Positions 19,001 through 26,830 of a stretch of 64,000 bases of DNA are shown one piece after another. The DNA is from Bog-756 sp963727955 (lineage in GTDB: Bacteria; Actinomycetota; Acidimicrobiia; Acidimicrobiales; RAAP-2): the NCBI GenBank assembly GCA_963727955.1, contig CAVSII010000003.1, positions 124,001-188,000 of the forward strand, read 5' to 3'. The notes under the pieces were generated by a model. That model saw only the letters and a program-made list of their open reading frames with translations, was not told the DNA's origin and did no database searches. The translations under genes and the position numbers were made by a program. Positions within the stretch are counted from its first letter, which is position 1, and every line of letters starts with the position of its first letter.

Positions 19001-19510
19001 GCACCCACCCGGGGCCAGAAAGACGTCCCGCACGGCATCGTGCTGACCGTGGTCGATCTCGTAGGGCTGGACCCGGTCGACCACCGATCCCCCCTTGTCC
19101 ACGGTCATGCCCACGTGGATGAGGCGTTCAGGGTCGTCCCAGGTGACCTCCTTGGGTGAGACGATCCCGGCATTGGACCGGAACGCCTCCTCGACCATCA
19201 GGTGGACTGCGTATGGATCGAGGGCCACGTCATCGTGGCAAAGCAGGTAGTAATCGGCGCCGTCGACCATGGTCGGTACTTCGTTGACCGTGGCACCGAA
19301 ACCTCGGTTTTCCTCGAATCGACGGACATAGGCGGAGGGCAGAACCGCTGCCACCCGCTCGGTCAGGCCCTCCTGGCTGGCGTCATCCAGCACCAGAACA
19401 GAGAGCTCTGCGTAGTCCTGCGCTTGGAGGGAGGCCAGCGTCTCCTCGAACCACGGACCGGGATCGTGGGCGACGACGACGGCGACAACCGGCGGTGCCA
19501 GCGTTTCCAT
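16007..19510 (-). CDS. Giant family-2 glycosyltransferase with polytopic membrane region
   Basis: About 1167 residues from the ATG at 19510. The N-terminal ~300 residues are a GT-A glycosyltransferase: VVAVVVAHDPGPWFEETLASL, a DDAS motif, YYLLCHDDVALD, and the acceptor-side segment GGFDPNIVAMGEDLDLCWRAQ. After a basic linker come about a dozen membrane segments (roughly 430-880) and an extracytoplasmic C-terminal region with a final membrane helix. Related actinobacterial proteins are thought to build envelope polysaccharide; donor and acceptor are unknown here. The start is chosen at METLAPPVVAVVVAH because upstream codons look non-coding. It is coupled to the DUF5719 gene and divergent from the KIPD-repeat gene. 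Confidence 0.85.
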   Translation of the reverse strand: METLAPPVVAVVVAHDPGPWFEETLASLQAQDYAELSVLVLDDASQEGLTERVAAVLPSAYVRRFEENRGFGATVNEVPTMVDGADYYLLCHDDVALDPYAVHLMVEEAFRSNAGIVSPKEVTWDDPERLIHVGMTVDKGGSVVDRVQPYEIDHGQHDAVRDVFLAPGGCSLVRADLFKELGGFDPNIVAMGEDLDLCWRAQIVGARIIVAPDARVRHLENLASGARQLDPALAQRDGGDQVGEEHDRRDQDTRKSPRHPVTLQELQRRHELLAVFKCYGAFNLIRVVPQVMVLALAEVIVAELAGNRTRARAVTRAWRWNLSHLSAIRGQRKELASHRRLSDKEIRVLQVGGSARLSAYGRRVFQHGFHGAHADELAAFDESAYVESAALVAAGAPAPDSLDAAEVVETTRGRLSGQVKLTTWLVAVLVVLIGTRGVIGARLPAVGQFAPFPSLSSTWTQFVTGWHPSGVGTTAPATPALAMIGVVGTVLFGAMGLAQKVLVFGCLPLGAWGVVRLLRPFGSQRASLVAGLAYLAMALAYNAIAQGRWGALVVYAGTPWAFGCLFRATGTAPYSHGQSHRNHEEARPPTSPGTGEGAPSASKRLVAWTDRHGTLRRVVALGLLEAVLVSFVPSAAIVIVVAAVALLLSSCLFGDWRGSWRAVRLALGSTLVAALICAPWVIGVLSAGGGAVQVFGVPLPVSGAASWSSLLRFAVGPIGVSPLAWGFAVAAALPLVLARGPRFVWAGRLWAIALVFWVLDWVMGRGWTGSLAIDPLVLLGPAAVAVAAAIGLGVAAFEEDLPSATFGWRQLLSVVAIGVFVLGAIPTLVSAVPGRWDLPVNDFSQSVTWMASKATNGSFRVLWLGDARSLNQGSWAAGNGLAYATSEDGSSDVRWLWNAPAPGPTARLASSVNLAQAGRTDRLGAMLAPAGVRYVALLTSLAPEIQGEQTPPVYPVPADLSAALSRQLDLEPVVSGTGITVYANAAWLPERALVPAGRSLATADTGRASTFARVHSNPASPLIPAAAPVLPGPAAARSYRGSLVGGTLLAALAPAGRWSLVEANGAQAARGSAFGWAGRYAVTVTGVGTLRFDGGVLTPISFLASLVAWIVALAVLFRFGLGIPWRGLRRRRVRARSRARGKDPEAGPQSTTEAGSSQEGVDAGVGA

Positions 19511-19733
19511 CAGGGGCCTGAGGCTATCGGGCTGAAACAGCCCGGCGGTGACTCCCGACCCCCTTTTTGCAGCGTTGCCGAGACCGTTCCGGGGCACCGT
19601 TTCGGACGCCTGGGGTGCTTGCAACTGTTACTCATGATGTATACACTTGTATTCGTCAGAGCGCGCCTGATCGGTCAGCTGCCCCACCCGGGTCCCGATC
19701 CCGTGTGCCCCCCAAGGAGCCAAGGAGAACCCC

Positions 19734-20190
19734 ATGCCCAAGATTCCCGACTTCAAGATTCCCGACGTGAAGATTCCCGATATCAAGATTCCCGACATCA
19801 ACACTGACGTGACCAAGGCGGCCAAGGACATCGCCGCGGTGGCCAAGGACGCCACCTACGTGGTCATCGGAGCCGGCGTGCTCGGCTTCCAGCGAGTCCA
19901 GGTACAGCGCCAGGAGCTCCGCAAGAAGCTGGCCGAGCCTCGCGCTCGACCTCGGACAGCGGGTCGCTTCCGTGCGCTCCGACCTGGGCGAGGCCCTCCA
20001 GGCGGTCGATGTCGCCGTCGACACCGTCGCCACCCGGGTCGAGGAGCTCATCGAGCGCATGGAAGTGGCCGTCGCCCCCCTCGAGGACTACCTTCCCCCT
20101 CAGGCACGGGATGTGGCTCGGCAGGCCCACGCCCAGGCCAAGGAGGCCCGTACCCAGATCCGTTCGCGGATTCCGACGGCGGCCGCCTGA
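19734..20190 (+). CDS. Helical protein with N-terminal KIPDx repeats; frameshifted as read
   Basis: The protein opens with a five-residue repeat: KIPDF, KIPDV, KIPDI, KIPDI, NTD. A helical or membrane-associated segment (ATYVVIGAGVLGFQRVQ) and a charged coiled-coil region follow (VRSDLGEALQAVDVAV, RVEELIERMEVAV), ending in AKEARTQIRSR. An extra C at 19938-19939 shifts the frame after RKKLAE; removing it joins the two halves into about 151 residues. Without correction the first frame runs on as arginine/proline-rich nonsense to 20246. I do not recognise the family. Layout recalls short membrane-adhering or granule-associated helical proteins such as phasin/HbhA types, a guess. A ribosome-binding site (AAGGAG) precedes the ATG. 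Confidence 0.65.
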
Positions 20191-20234
20191 GGTCGAAACT
20201 GGCCCCCACGCTCCGGCCTTCTCGAGGGTCTGGA

Positions 20235-20273
20235 GGCGGTGTCTGAAGGTGGCGTCTGAAGGTGGTGTCTGAA
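20235..20273. repeat. Three tandem copies of a 13-bp repeat
   Basis: Units of the form GGYGGYGTCTGAA follow one another at 20235, 20248 and 20261. They lie just past the stop of the KIPD-repeat gene. The purpose is unknown. Confidence 0.7.
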
Positions 20274-20321
20274 GCTGGACACGGAGACCGGCCCGGGCTG
20301 TTTTTTTTGAGAATGCCGGGT

Positions 20322-20376
20322 TTTACCGTCTACAGCCGATAATCGGTCGGATCTGATATCGGTTGTAGACGGTAAA
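20322..20376. repeat. Long inverted repeat: 20-bp arms with 15-bp spacer
   Basis: The left arm, TTTACCGTCTACAGCCGATA (20322-20341), pairs with 20357-20376. A single position fails, which becomes a G-U pair in RNA. The spacer is 15 nt. Arms this long and this precise do not arise by chance in 420 bp. It lacks a T-run directly after it, so it is not a standard terminator. A recombinase or protein-binding site, or a miniature mobile-element end, is possible. Confidence 0.85.
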
Positions 20377-20399
20377 TTCGCCGTTTCCGAAAATTAGAG

Positions 20400-20490
20400 A
20401 ACACGAGGGAGACCGTTAACACGAGGGAGACCGTTAACACGAGGGAGACCGTTAACACGAGGGGAGACCGTTAACACGAAGGAGACCCTT
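20400..20490. repeat. Five direct copies of an 18-bp repeat
   Basis: AACACGAGGGAGACCGTT recurs head-to-tail at 20400, 20418, 20436, 20454 and 20473. The fourth copy has one extra G and the fifth has diverged. On the minus strand the period is a multiple of three and gives a short hexapeptide repeat, but no credible gene. There are no unique spacers, so it is not a CRISPR. Confidence 0.88.
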
Positions 20491-20613
20491 GATACGTAGG
20501 GGCCCCTCTCGAGTGACACGCCGGGGCCTGCCTCGAACGGTTGGCGGTTCGACGGTCCTACGACCAGTAGCCGCCCCACCCGGAGGTGGCGGATTCCCGT
20601 AGCGCTCCCGGCC

Positions 20614-21513
20614 TCAGCTGGTCTGCGACCGCCAGTAGTCGAGCACGTCGCTCAGAGTCTGTTCCAAGGGAATCTCCGGTTTCCATCCGGTGACGGCGGA
20701 CAGCCGGGCGGGATCGCCCCGCAACACGGGGACCTCAACCGGCCGCATGAGCGCCGGTTCAGGCTCGAGAGCGAGCGAGGTCCCCGCCAGTTCCAGGAGC
20801 CCATCGGCGATCTCCTGGATGGAGACGTCCCGACCGGAGCAGACGTTGTACACCGTGCCGGGTTCACCCGCCTCGATCAGAAGTCGGTAGGCACGCACCA
20901 CGTCACGGACATCGGTGAAATCACGCCTGGCCGTCAGGTTTCCGACCGGTATGGACGTGGCCCCGCCCCGATCGGCCTCCACAATCCGTTGGGCCAAAGC
21001 GGCCACCGCGAAATTGGGGCTCTGACCCGGTCCGATGTGATTGAACGGCCGGACGATGACCACATGTTGGCCATGACCCAGGAAGGCCTGGACGGCGAGG
21101 GCCTCGGCCGCCAGCTTGCTCGCCGCGTAAGGGGTCAGAGGGGCGGTCGGCGCGTCCTCGTCGAGCGGAAGTCGTGACGGGTCGGTGACGGCTCCGTAGA
21201 CCTCGGCTGAGCTCACGATGAGGATCCGGGGATCGGTGCCACACCGGCGGGCCGCGGCCAGCACCGCCCCCGTCCCGATCACATTGACCTCGAGCACCTG
21301 AAGAGGCTCGTCCCACGACTGGCCCACGTGGGTCAGGGCGGCCAGGTGGTAGACGGCGTCAGGGGCGGCGTCCACCAGGGCGGGCAGCAGGGAGGCGGGG
21401 TCGGTGACGTCCACTTCCTTGTCCACCGACACCACGTGATCTCCCCGTTGGCGGAGATGATCGGCGAGCCAGTGGCCGACGAAGCCGCCGCCGCCTGTGA
21501 TCAGCGAGCGCAC
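20614..21513 (-). CDS. GDP-6-deoxy-D-lyxo-4-hexulose reductase-like SDR
   Basis: This 299-residue extended SDR has the NAD(P)-binding motif TGGGGFVGHWL (residues 6-16), an aspartate-based cofactor pocket (DKEVDVTD), the SSAEVYG strand, the catalytic YAASK (about 131-135) and the downstream RPFNHIGPGQ. The short length, the DVTD segment directly after strand two and the RPFNHIGPGQ motif match GDP-4-keto-6-deoxymannose reductase (Rmd), which makes GDP-D-rhamnose. The partner GDP-mannose 4,6-dehydratase is not in this window. The start is GTG at 21513. It lies 6 nt after a glycosyltransferase stop and closes the three-transferase operon. Confidence 0.78.
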   Translation of the reverse strand: MRSLITGGGGFVGHWLADHLRQRGDHVVSVDKEVDVTDPASLLPALVDAAPDAVYHLAALTHVGQSWDEPLQVLEVNVIGTGAVLAAARRCGTDPRILIVSSAEVYGAVTDPSRLPLDEDAPTAPLTPYAASKLAAEALAVQAFLGHGQHVVIVRPFNHIGPGQSPNFAVAALAQRIVEADRGGATSIPVGNLTARRDFTDVRDVVRAYRLLIEAGEPGTVYNVCSGRDVSIQEIADGLLELAGTSLALEPEPALMRPVEVPVLRGDPARLSAVTGWKPEIPLEQTLSDVLDYWRSQTS

Positions 21514-21519
21514 GACGGC

Positions 21520-22731
21520 TCACCCTACCGGGTGTGTACCTCCACCAACGTCCCTTCCGGTCACCCGTCCTGCGAGGGCAGCCCGGTACGCCTCCATGTG
21601 ACGAGCGGCGCTGGCCGCCCACGTGTGGTCGGCCACGATGGCGAAACCACGACGCTGACGCTCCCGGGTGACCCCCTGGCCCTCCTCGGAGCCGTCGAGA
21701 CGGGCATCGATGACCTGGGCCAGCCTCTCGACGTCGCCGGGTGGGACCAACACGGCGGCATCCCCGGCCACCTCCTCCATGGCCGTCCCCGCCGTGGTGA
21801 TCAGCGGCGCGCCACAGGCCAGGGCCTCCAGGGCAGGAAGGCCGAATCCCTCGTAGACGGCCGGGTAGACGACGGCGGTGGCCGCCCGCAGAAGGGCGGG
21901 GACGGCGGCGTCGGGGACGTACCCGGTGCGGATGATCCGTGAGGCAAAGCCCGATGTGGCCACAGCCTGCTCGACGGCGGCCGAAGCCGAACCCCATCCG
22001 GCCCCCCCGGCCAGCACCAGTCGTGCCTCCGGATGGCTGCCGGCCACCAGCGAGAAGGCGGCCACCAGGGTGGGAACGTCCTTGCGCGGCTCGATGGTGC
22101 CGACGAAGACCACAAGGGGCGAGCCGTCGATCAGCCGGGGATCCAGGCTGTGCAGCGCGGCGACGTCCACCTCCTCGTCGGGTGGGTCGGGCCGGAAGCG
22201 GTCTCTGTCCACACCGTGGTGGGCGACGAACACCGGTGCCTCCACCCGGCACCAACGCTGCAGTTCGGCGGCTGTAACCGCGCTGGGGCAGACCACGGCG
22301 GCGGCCCGTTTGGCGGCGACACGGATGGCCCGCCGGAACAGGACCACCTTTGACCTCTCATGCCACCGAGGCTCTTGGAAGAAGCTCATGTCGTGAATCG
22401 TCACCACCGACGGCACCGGGGAGCGCTCCGGCATCGTGTAGTGGGGACCATGGTGCACCGCTACGGCCTGCTCCCCCACCAGACGGGGGAGCCTGAGTTG
22501 CTCCCAGGCCAACCGCAGCGGTCGCGCCCCGGGTGCGGCAGGAACGACGGCGGCACCGGGGACAGCTGTTGTCCACCGTTGACCGTCACCGTGACGGGCG
22601 AACACGACGAGGTCGACGTCGGAGCGTGAAGCGAGGGCGGTGGCCAGTTGCAACGTGTACTGACCGGCCCCCACCGGCTGGGGGGGAACCGCCGTCACAT
22701 CGAGCGAAAGGCGCAGCCGCGGCTCAGCCAT
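21520..22731 (-). CDS. Glycosyltransferase family 4 (GT-B fold)
   Basis: About 403 residues. The N-terminal domain begins RLSLDVTAVPPQPVGAGQYT, typical of retaining GT4 enzymes. The C-terminal domain has VGTIEPRKDVPTLVAAF and the donor-binding YPAVYEGFGLPALEALACGAP, with the ExFGxxxxE signature. The donor sugar cannot be told. The ATG at 22731 overlaps the upstream transferase's stop by 8 bp, and the open frame further upstream belongs to that gene. It is one of three consecutive GT4 genes feeding into the GDP-deoxyhexose reductase gene, so it probably adds a sugar during assembly of a surface glycan. Confidence 0.85.
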   Translation of the reverse strand: MAEPRLRLSLDVTAVPPQPVGAGQYTLQLATALASRSDVDLVVFARHGDGQRWTTAVPGAAVVPAAPGARPLRLAWEQLRLPRLVGEQAVAVHHGPHYTMPERSPVPSVVTIHDMSFFQEPRWHERSKVVLFRRAIRVAAKRAAAVVCPSAVTAAELQRWCRVEAPVFVAHHGVDRDRFRPDPPDEEVDVAALHSLDPRLIDGSPLVVFVGTIEPRKDVPTLVAAFSLVAGSHPEARLVLAGGAGWGSASAAVEQAVATSGFASRIIRTGYVPDAAVPALLRAATAVVYPAVYEGFGLPALEALACGAPLITTAGTAMEEVAGDAAVLVPPGDVERLAQVIDARLDGSEEGQGVTRERQRRGFAIVADHTWAASAARHMEAYRAALAGRVTGRDVGGGTHPVG

Positions 22732-23842
22732 CGACCACCGACGCAGGAGAACGCCGGGCCTCTTCCCAGACCAGGACGTGACGATGGGCAATGGCCGACC
22801 AGGTCAGCTCGGCCGAACGGGCCAACCCCAGCGTCTGCAGCCGCAGCCGCTCCGACTCGTCGGTGGCCACCGTCAAGATGCCTTCGGCGATCGAGTTCGT
22901 ACTGTGCGGATCGACCTCGAACGCCGCGCCCGCCGTACTGGGGAGGGGACTGGCCACCACCGGGGCACCGAACCTCATGGCCTCGACAGGGGGCAGGCCG
23001 AAACCCTCGATGAGCGGAACATAGGCCATAAGCCGGGCAGTGGCGTAGAGGGCAGAAAGCTCGGGCGCCGACACCAGCCCGGCCAGCACGACCCCGGGGG
23101 CCTTGGGCAGCTGCTCGCCCCAACCGGTCGGGCCCACCATGACCAGCGGCCACGGTGCGGGCAACGACCTGCGCACCCGTCCGTACGCTTCGACCAGCCG
23201 GGCCTGGTTCTTGCGGGGTTCGAGGGTGCCCACGCTGAGGAGGAAGGGCCCACGGACGCCCAGGCGGGCCAACCGGGCCGCAGAGGCCTCGAAGTCGGGC
23301 GGAGGCAGATGATCGGAACCCATGGGGATGACAGTGATCCTGTCGCGCGCCGCGCCAGCGTCGGCCAGGTCGTCGGCCACCACATCGGCGGGAACGACGA
23401 ACCGCCCGGACCGCCGCAGGGCCCGCCGCAGAGCGGCCTCGTGCCAGGCGCGTCCGCGACGGGGGTAGGCCTCGGGCACCCGGCGCCACAGGAGATCGTG
23501 CACGGTGGCCACCATGGCCGCCCCGTTCGGTTCGAGGGTGGAAAGGGAGGTGGCATGGACGACGTCGAAGCCGGTGGGCGCCCTGATGATCCCGTAGTCC
23601 CACAACCGGGTCATCAGGGGACCGGGAAGCGGTGAACTGTGCACCTGGCGGCCGAGGCCGGCCAGGCGATCGGGTTGGACCGCACTGCGGGCCGGCCGGC
23701 TGGCCAGCAGCTCGATGTGGGGCTGCTCCGATGTCGGCAGCGAGTCGAGGCCCTGGATCAACCCGCCCACGTAGGTGCCGATCCCACCCGAAGCGGTTCG
23801 ACGCAACTGCTCGGCCAATAGGAGCACGCGTAGATCGCTCAC
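22724..23842 (-). CDS. Glycosyltransferase family 4 (GT-B fold)
   Basis: About 372 residues from the GTG at 23842 (VSDLRVLLLAEQLRRTASGG), where it overlaps the upstream transferase stop as GTGA. Motifs are SGGIGTYVGGL at the N-terminus, VGTLEPRKNQARLVEAY in the C-terminal domain, and PLIEGFGLPPVEAMRFGAPVV with the ExFGxxxxE pair. It is cytosolic or membrane-peripheral by composition. It sits in the middle of a three-gene GT4 array with overlaps on both sides. The donor is unknown. Confidence 0.85.
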   Translation of the reverse strand: MSDLRVLLLAEQLRRTASGGIGTYVGGLIQGLDSLPTSEQPHIELLASRPARSAVQPDRLAGLGRQVHSSPLPGPLMTRLWDYGIIRAPTGFDVVHATSLSTLEPNGAAMVATVHDLLWRRVPEAYPRRGRAWHEAALRRALRRSGRFVVPADVVADDLADAGAARDRITVIPMGSDHLPPPDFEASAARLARLGVRGPFLLSVGTLEPRKNQARLVEAYGRVRRSLPAPWPLVMVGPTGWGEQLPKAPGVVLAGLVSAPELSALYATARLMAYVPLIEGFGLPPVEAMRFGAPVVASPLPSTAGAAFEVDPHSTNSIAEGILTVATDESERLRLQTLGLARSAELTWSAIAHRHVLVWEEARRSPASVVDG

Positions 23843-25095
23843 GGCTCCCCTCCGAGGGGGCGGCGTGGCCCGCCCCCCACGCCGCCGGCACCGGCGACCG
23901 AGGAGGAGGAGGCCGCATCGGCGTAGAGACGGGCCAGACCCTGTCCACACAACTCCCAGCTGAAGGTTGCGCTCTGCTGTCTCCCCCGCTCCACCAGATC
24001 AGCGATGGCCGATCCACCGTCGAGCACCTGGCACAGAGCCCCGGCCAGTGCATCGAGGTCGCCCGGAGCGACCAGAAGGGCCCCTTGTCCGACCACTTCG
24101 GGGATGGCGCCGGTGGCGCTGGCCACCACCGGCACCCCGGCGGCCATGGCCTGCAGGGGAGGGAAACCAAAACCCTCGTAGACCGAGGGATAGGCCAGGA
24201 CTGCAGCACCACCGAGGGCATGGGCCAGAGCGGTGTCGTCCAGGTACCCCGGGCGCAGGATCCGGTCCCGCACCGGCGATGAGGCCATGGCGGCGAGGAA
24301 GCCGTCGGCCCCCCATCCATCGCCACCCACCACCACCAGGGCCACGTCCGGGTGGGCGGCGGACACCGCGGTGAAGGCAGACACCAAGAGGGGGTAGTCC
24401 TTGCGGGGCTCGATGGTCCCGATGGCCAGGACGTAGCGCCGACAGCCCTCGGGCAACGAGAAGGGCGCCCCGTCAGCTGAGGAGACAGGGCCCAGGGTGG
24501 GGATGCCATGGTGGACAGCGCGGACTCGTTCAGGGTCAACCCCGAGCTCGGCCACCACCTGGTCGGCCACGAAACGGGAGGGGGTGTGCACCCATGCGCC
24601 GTCGGCCACGGCCCGTCGCACCAGAGAGGGGAAGGCCAGGGTGGGACGATCGCACATCTCCGGGTAGAGCACGACGGTCAGATCGTGGACGGTCACCACC
24701 CGGGCGGCGCGCGCCGTCGGAGGGACGACGAAGTTGGTGCCGTGCACCACATCGCATTTTCCCACGAACCATTCGACCGGGGGCACCGAGAAACGGCCCC
24801 AGGCCGCATGCAACGGTCTCGCCGGCATGGCCCGCTGCTTGGTCGACACGGCGGCCGGAACCCGGCCGACGATGCCCCGTCGGCGACGCCAGCTGACGGC
24901 GAAGGCCGACATCTCGACGGACGGCTGGGCGGCGAGGGCAGGAAGGGCGCCAGCGCAGAACACGCCGACGCCGGTCGGTCGGCCCAGAAGGGGCGTGGCG
25001 TCGAAGGCGACGGCGAGGCGGCCCCGATCGGCGGCAGCGGTTCGCTCCGGCGGCACGCAGGGAGCCTTGCACACCTCCGCCCAGGTCGGAGCCAC
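23839..25095 (-). CDS. Glycosyltransferase family 4 (GT-B fold)
   Basis: Up to 418 residues. The protein contains FDATPLLGRPTGVGVFCAG near residue 35, IGTIEPRKDYPLLVSAF, and YPSVYEGFGFPPLQAMAAGVPVV with the donor-site ExFGxxxxQ (the usual second Glu is Gln). The GTG at 25095 opens the frame, but a later start near 25030, just before RLAVAFDATPLLG, is possible; no ribosome-binding site decides it. It is first in an operon of three GT4 genes plus the reductase gene, and divergent from cofD with a ~60-bp shared promoter region. Confidence 0.82.
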   Translation of the reverse strand: MAPTWAEVCKAPCVPPERTAAADRGRLAVAFDATPLLGRPTGVGVFCAGALPALAAQPSVEMSAFAVSWRRRRGIVGRVPAAVSTKQRAMPARPLHAAWGRFSVPPVEWFVGKCDVVHGTNFVVPPTARAARVVTVHDLTVVLYPEMCDRPTLAFPSLVRRAVADGAWVHTPSRFVADQVVAELGVDPERVRAVHHGIPTLGPVSSADGAPFSLPEGCRRYVLAIGTIEPRKDYPLLVSAFTAVSAAHPDVALVVVGGDGWGADGFLAAMASSPVRDRILRPGYLDDTALAHALGGAAVLAYPSVYEGFGFPPLQAMAAGVPVVASATGAIPEVVGQGALLVAPGDLDALAGALCQVLDGGSAIADLVERGRQQSATFSWELCGQGLARLYADAASSSSVAGAGGVGGGPRRPLGGEP

Positions 25096-25158
25096 GCAGT
25101 GACCCCGCTATCCTGCGCCGATGGCTTCCCGTGTCCGGCTACTCCCCGCCGGGCGACG

Positions 25159-26085
25159 GTGATCGCGGCACTGGCCGGGGGCGTGGGTGCCGCCCGCCTC
25201 CTGCGCGGCATGATCGAGGTGCTCCCGGCAGACGAGATAACGGCCATTGTCAACGTGGGGGACGACACCGTGCTGCACGGGCTGCACATCTCTCCCGATC
25301 TGGACACGGTTATGTACACACTGGCCGATGCCATCAATCCGGACACCGGGTGGGGGCTCGCCGGCGAGACCTGGCGGGTCATGGACTCACTCGGGAAGCT
25401 GGGCGGGATCACCTGGTTCAACCTCGGTGATCAGGACCTGGCCACCCACTGCTACCGGACCCAGCGTCTGACCGAGGGCGCCTCCCTGAGCGAGGTGACC
25501 GGCGAGCTGGCTCGTGCCTTTGGCGTAGCCATTACGCTCCTGCCGGTCACCGACGATCCCCTCCGCACCCGGGTTCAGCTGGCCGGTGGGCCGGAGGTCG
25601 GATTCCAGGAGTACTTCGTACGGCTCCACCACGACGTGGCCGTGGCCGGGGTTCGCTTTGAGGGCGCAGCCGCCGCCCGTCCCGGTCCCTCGGTGATCAG
25701 TGTTCTCGAGGAGGCCACGACCATTGTGGTGTGCCCGTCCAATCCGGTGGTCTCCATCGATCCTCTGCTGGCGGTGGACGGGGTGCTCGAGTGCGTGCGC
25801 AGCCGCCGTTCACGGGTCGTCGGGGTGTCCCCCATCGTGGCCGGCGCTGCCCTCAAGGGCCCGGCCGACAGGCTGCTGCGGGAGATGGGCTTCGAGTCCT
25901 CGGTGGTCGGCGTGGCCCGCTGGTACGCCCCCTGGATGGGAACCCTGGTCATCGACGAGGCCGACGCCGATCTGGCCTCCGCCGTCGAGGCTGAAGGTGT
26001 GCGCTGCGTGGTGGCCCCGACCATCATGTCCAGCATCGAGCTGTCGGCCGCCCTGTCGCGAACGGTCCTCGATGCCGCCGGCTGA
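25159..26085 (+). CDS. cofD: 2-phospho-L-lactate transferase (coenzyme F420 biosynthesis)
   Basis: About 308 residues. The protein starts VIAALAGGVGAARLLRGM, the conserved GGVGxARxL loop of CofD/FbiA, and has NVGDD, the HGLHISPDLDTVMYTLA helix and NLGDQDLATH. It transfers the lactyl or enolpyruvyl phosphate unit from its guanosine-activated form to the deazaflavin Fo. In actinobacteria (FbiA) the activated compound is enolpyruvyl-diphospho-guanosine. The GTG at 25159 matches where homologues begin; an ATG at 25121 is in another frame. It overlaps cofE by 14 nt. The pair is embedded between polysaccharide genes on the other strand. Confidence 0.93.
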   Translation: MIAALAGGVGAARLLRGMIEVLPADEITAIVNVGDDTVLHGLHISPDLDTVMYTLADAINPDTGWGLAGETWRVMDSLGKLGGITWFNLGDQDLATHCYRTQRLTEGASLSEVTGELARAFGVAITLLPVTDDPLRTRVQLAGGPEVGFQEYFVRLHHDVAVAGVRFEGAAAARPGPSVISVLEEATTIVVCPSNPVVSIDPLLAVDGVLECVRSRRSRVVGVSPIVAGAALKGPADRLLREMGFESSVVGVARWYAPWMGTLVIDEADADLASAVEAEGVRCVVAPTIMSSIELSAALSRTVLDAAG

Positions 26086-26827
26086 TTCCGTGCCACCGGG
26101 CCTGGCCGTCTTCCCGGTGACCGGACTGGGGGAAGTAGGGGTCGGCGACGATCTGGCCGAGTTGCTGGCCGGCGCACTGGACACCGGCCCTGATCGAACC
26201 AGCGCGGTGCCCGGCGGTCTACAGGATGGCGATGTCCTGGTCGTGACCCAGAAGGTCGTGTCCAAGGCCGAGGGACGGTTGGTGGATCTGGACCCCGACG
26301 ATCCCGAAGCCAAGCGGCTTCTGGTCGAAGACGAGGCGGTGCGCGTCCTGCGGCGACGCGGCGACCTGCTCATCACGGAGACCCGGCACGGCTTCATCTG
26401 TGCCAATTCCGGTGTCGATCTGTCCAACGTCGACAGCGGCACCGCCGCCCTCCTGCCTCTCGACCCGGATCGGTCGGCGCGCCGGATGCGGGAGGCGCTG
26501 CGTCACCGTTACGGGGTGACGGTGGCCGTGGTGGTGTCCGACACCTTCGGCAGGGCCTGGCGGCGTGGCGTCACCGACGTGGCCATCGGCATCGCCGGTA
26601 TCGCCGGGGTGGTGGACCTCCGGGGTACGCCGGACGCCAACGGTCGCATCCTCGACGCCACCGAGATGTGCGTGGTCGACGAAGTGGCCGGGGCTGCAGA
26701 GTTGGTCATGGGCAAGGACCGGGGGATTCCAGCTGCCGTCGTCCGTGGGGTGGACGCCCGCTGGCTACGCTCCGGGTCGGTGGCCGAGGAGATCATCCGG
26801 CCGCCGGACGAAGACCTCTTCCGATAG
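26072..26827 (+). CDS. cofE: Coenzyme F420-0:L-glutamate ligase
   Basis: About 251 residues. Motifs include GDVLVVTQKVVSKAEGR, RHGFICANSGVDLSN, VVSDTFGRAWRRG and VMGKDRGIPAAVVRG, all typical of CofE, which adds glutamates to F420-0 using GTP. Many actinobacteria carry FbiB, in which this domain is fused to a C-terminal nitroreductase-like domain; here only the CofE part exists. The ATG at 26072 lies inside the end of cofD (14-nt overlap); a GTG at 26090 is an alternative. The gene converges on a GalE-like epimerase gene with a terminator-like hairpin between them. Confidence 0.92.
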   Translation: MPPADSVPPGLAVFPVTGLGEVGVGDDLAELLAGALDTGPDRTSAVPGGLQDGDVLVVTQKVVSKAEGRLVDLDPDDPEAKRLLVEDEAVRVLRRRGDLLITETRHGFICANSGVDLSNVDSGTAALLPLDPDRSARRMREALRHRYGVTVAVVVSDTFGRAWRRGVTDVAIGIAGIAGVVDLRGTPDANGRILDATEMCVVDEVAGAAELVMGKDRGIPAAVVRGVDARWLRSGSVAEEIIRPPDEDLFR

Positions 26828-26830
26828 GAG

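Larger units (their letters stand above)
20191..20613. other. Non-coding island with three kinds of repeat
   Basis: This interval of about 420 bp between the KIPD gene and the end of the polysaccharide locus holds no gene. It contains a three-copy 13-bp repeat (20235-20273), a T8 tract at 20301-20308, a long inverted repeat (20322-20376) and five copies of an 18-bp repeat (20400-20490). Base composition is visibly lower in GC from 20300 to 20400 than around it. Confidence 0.75.

Noticed and set aside
20400..20490. CRISPR array
   Set aside because: The 18-bp copies abut directly, with no unique spacers and no cas genes nearby.
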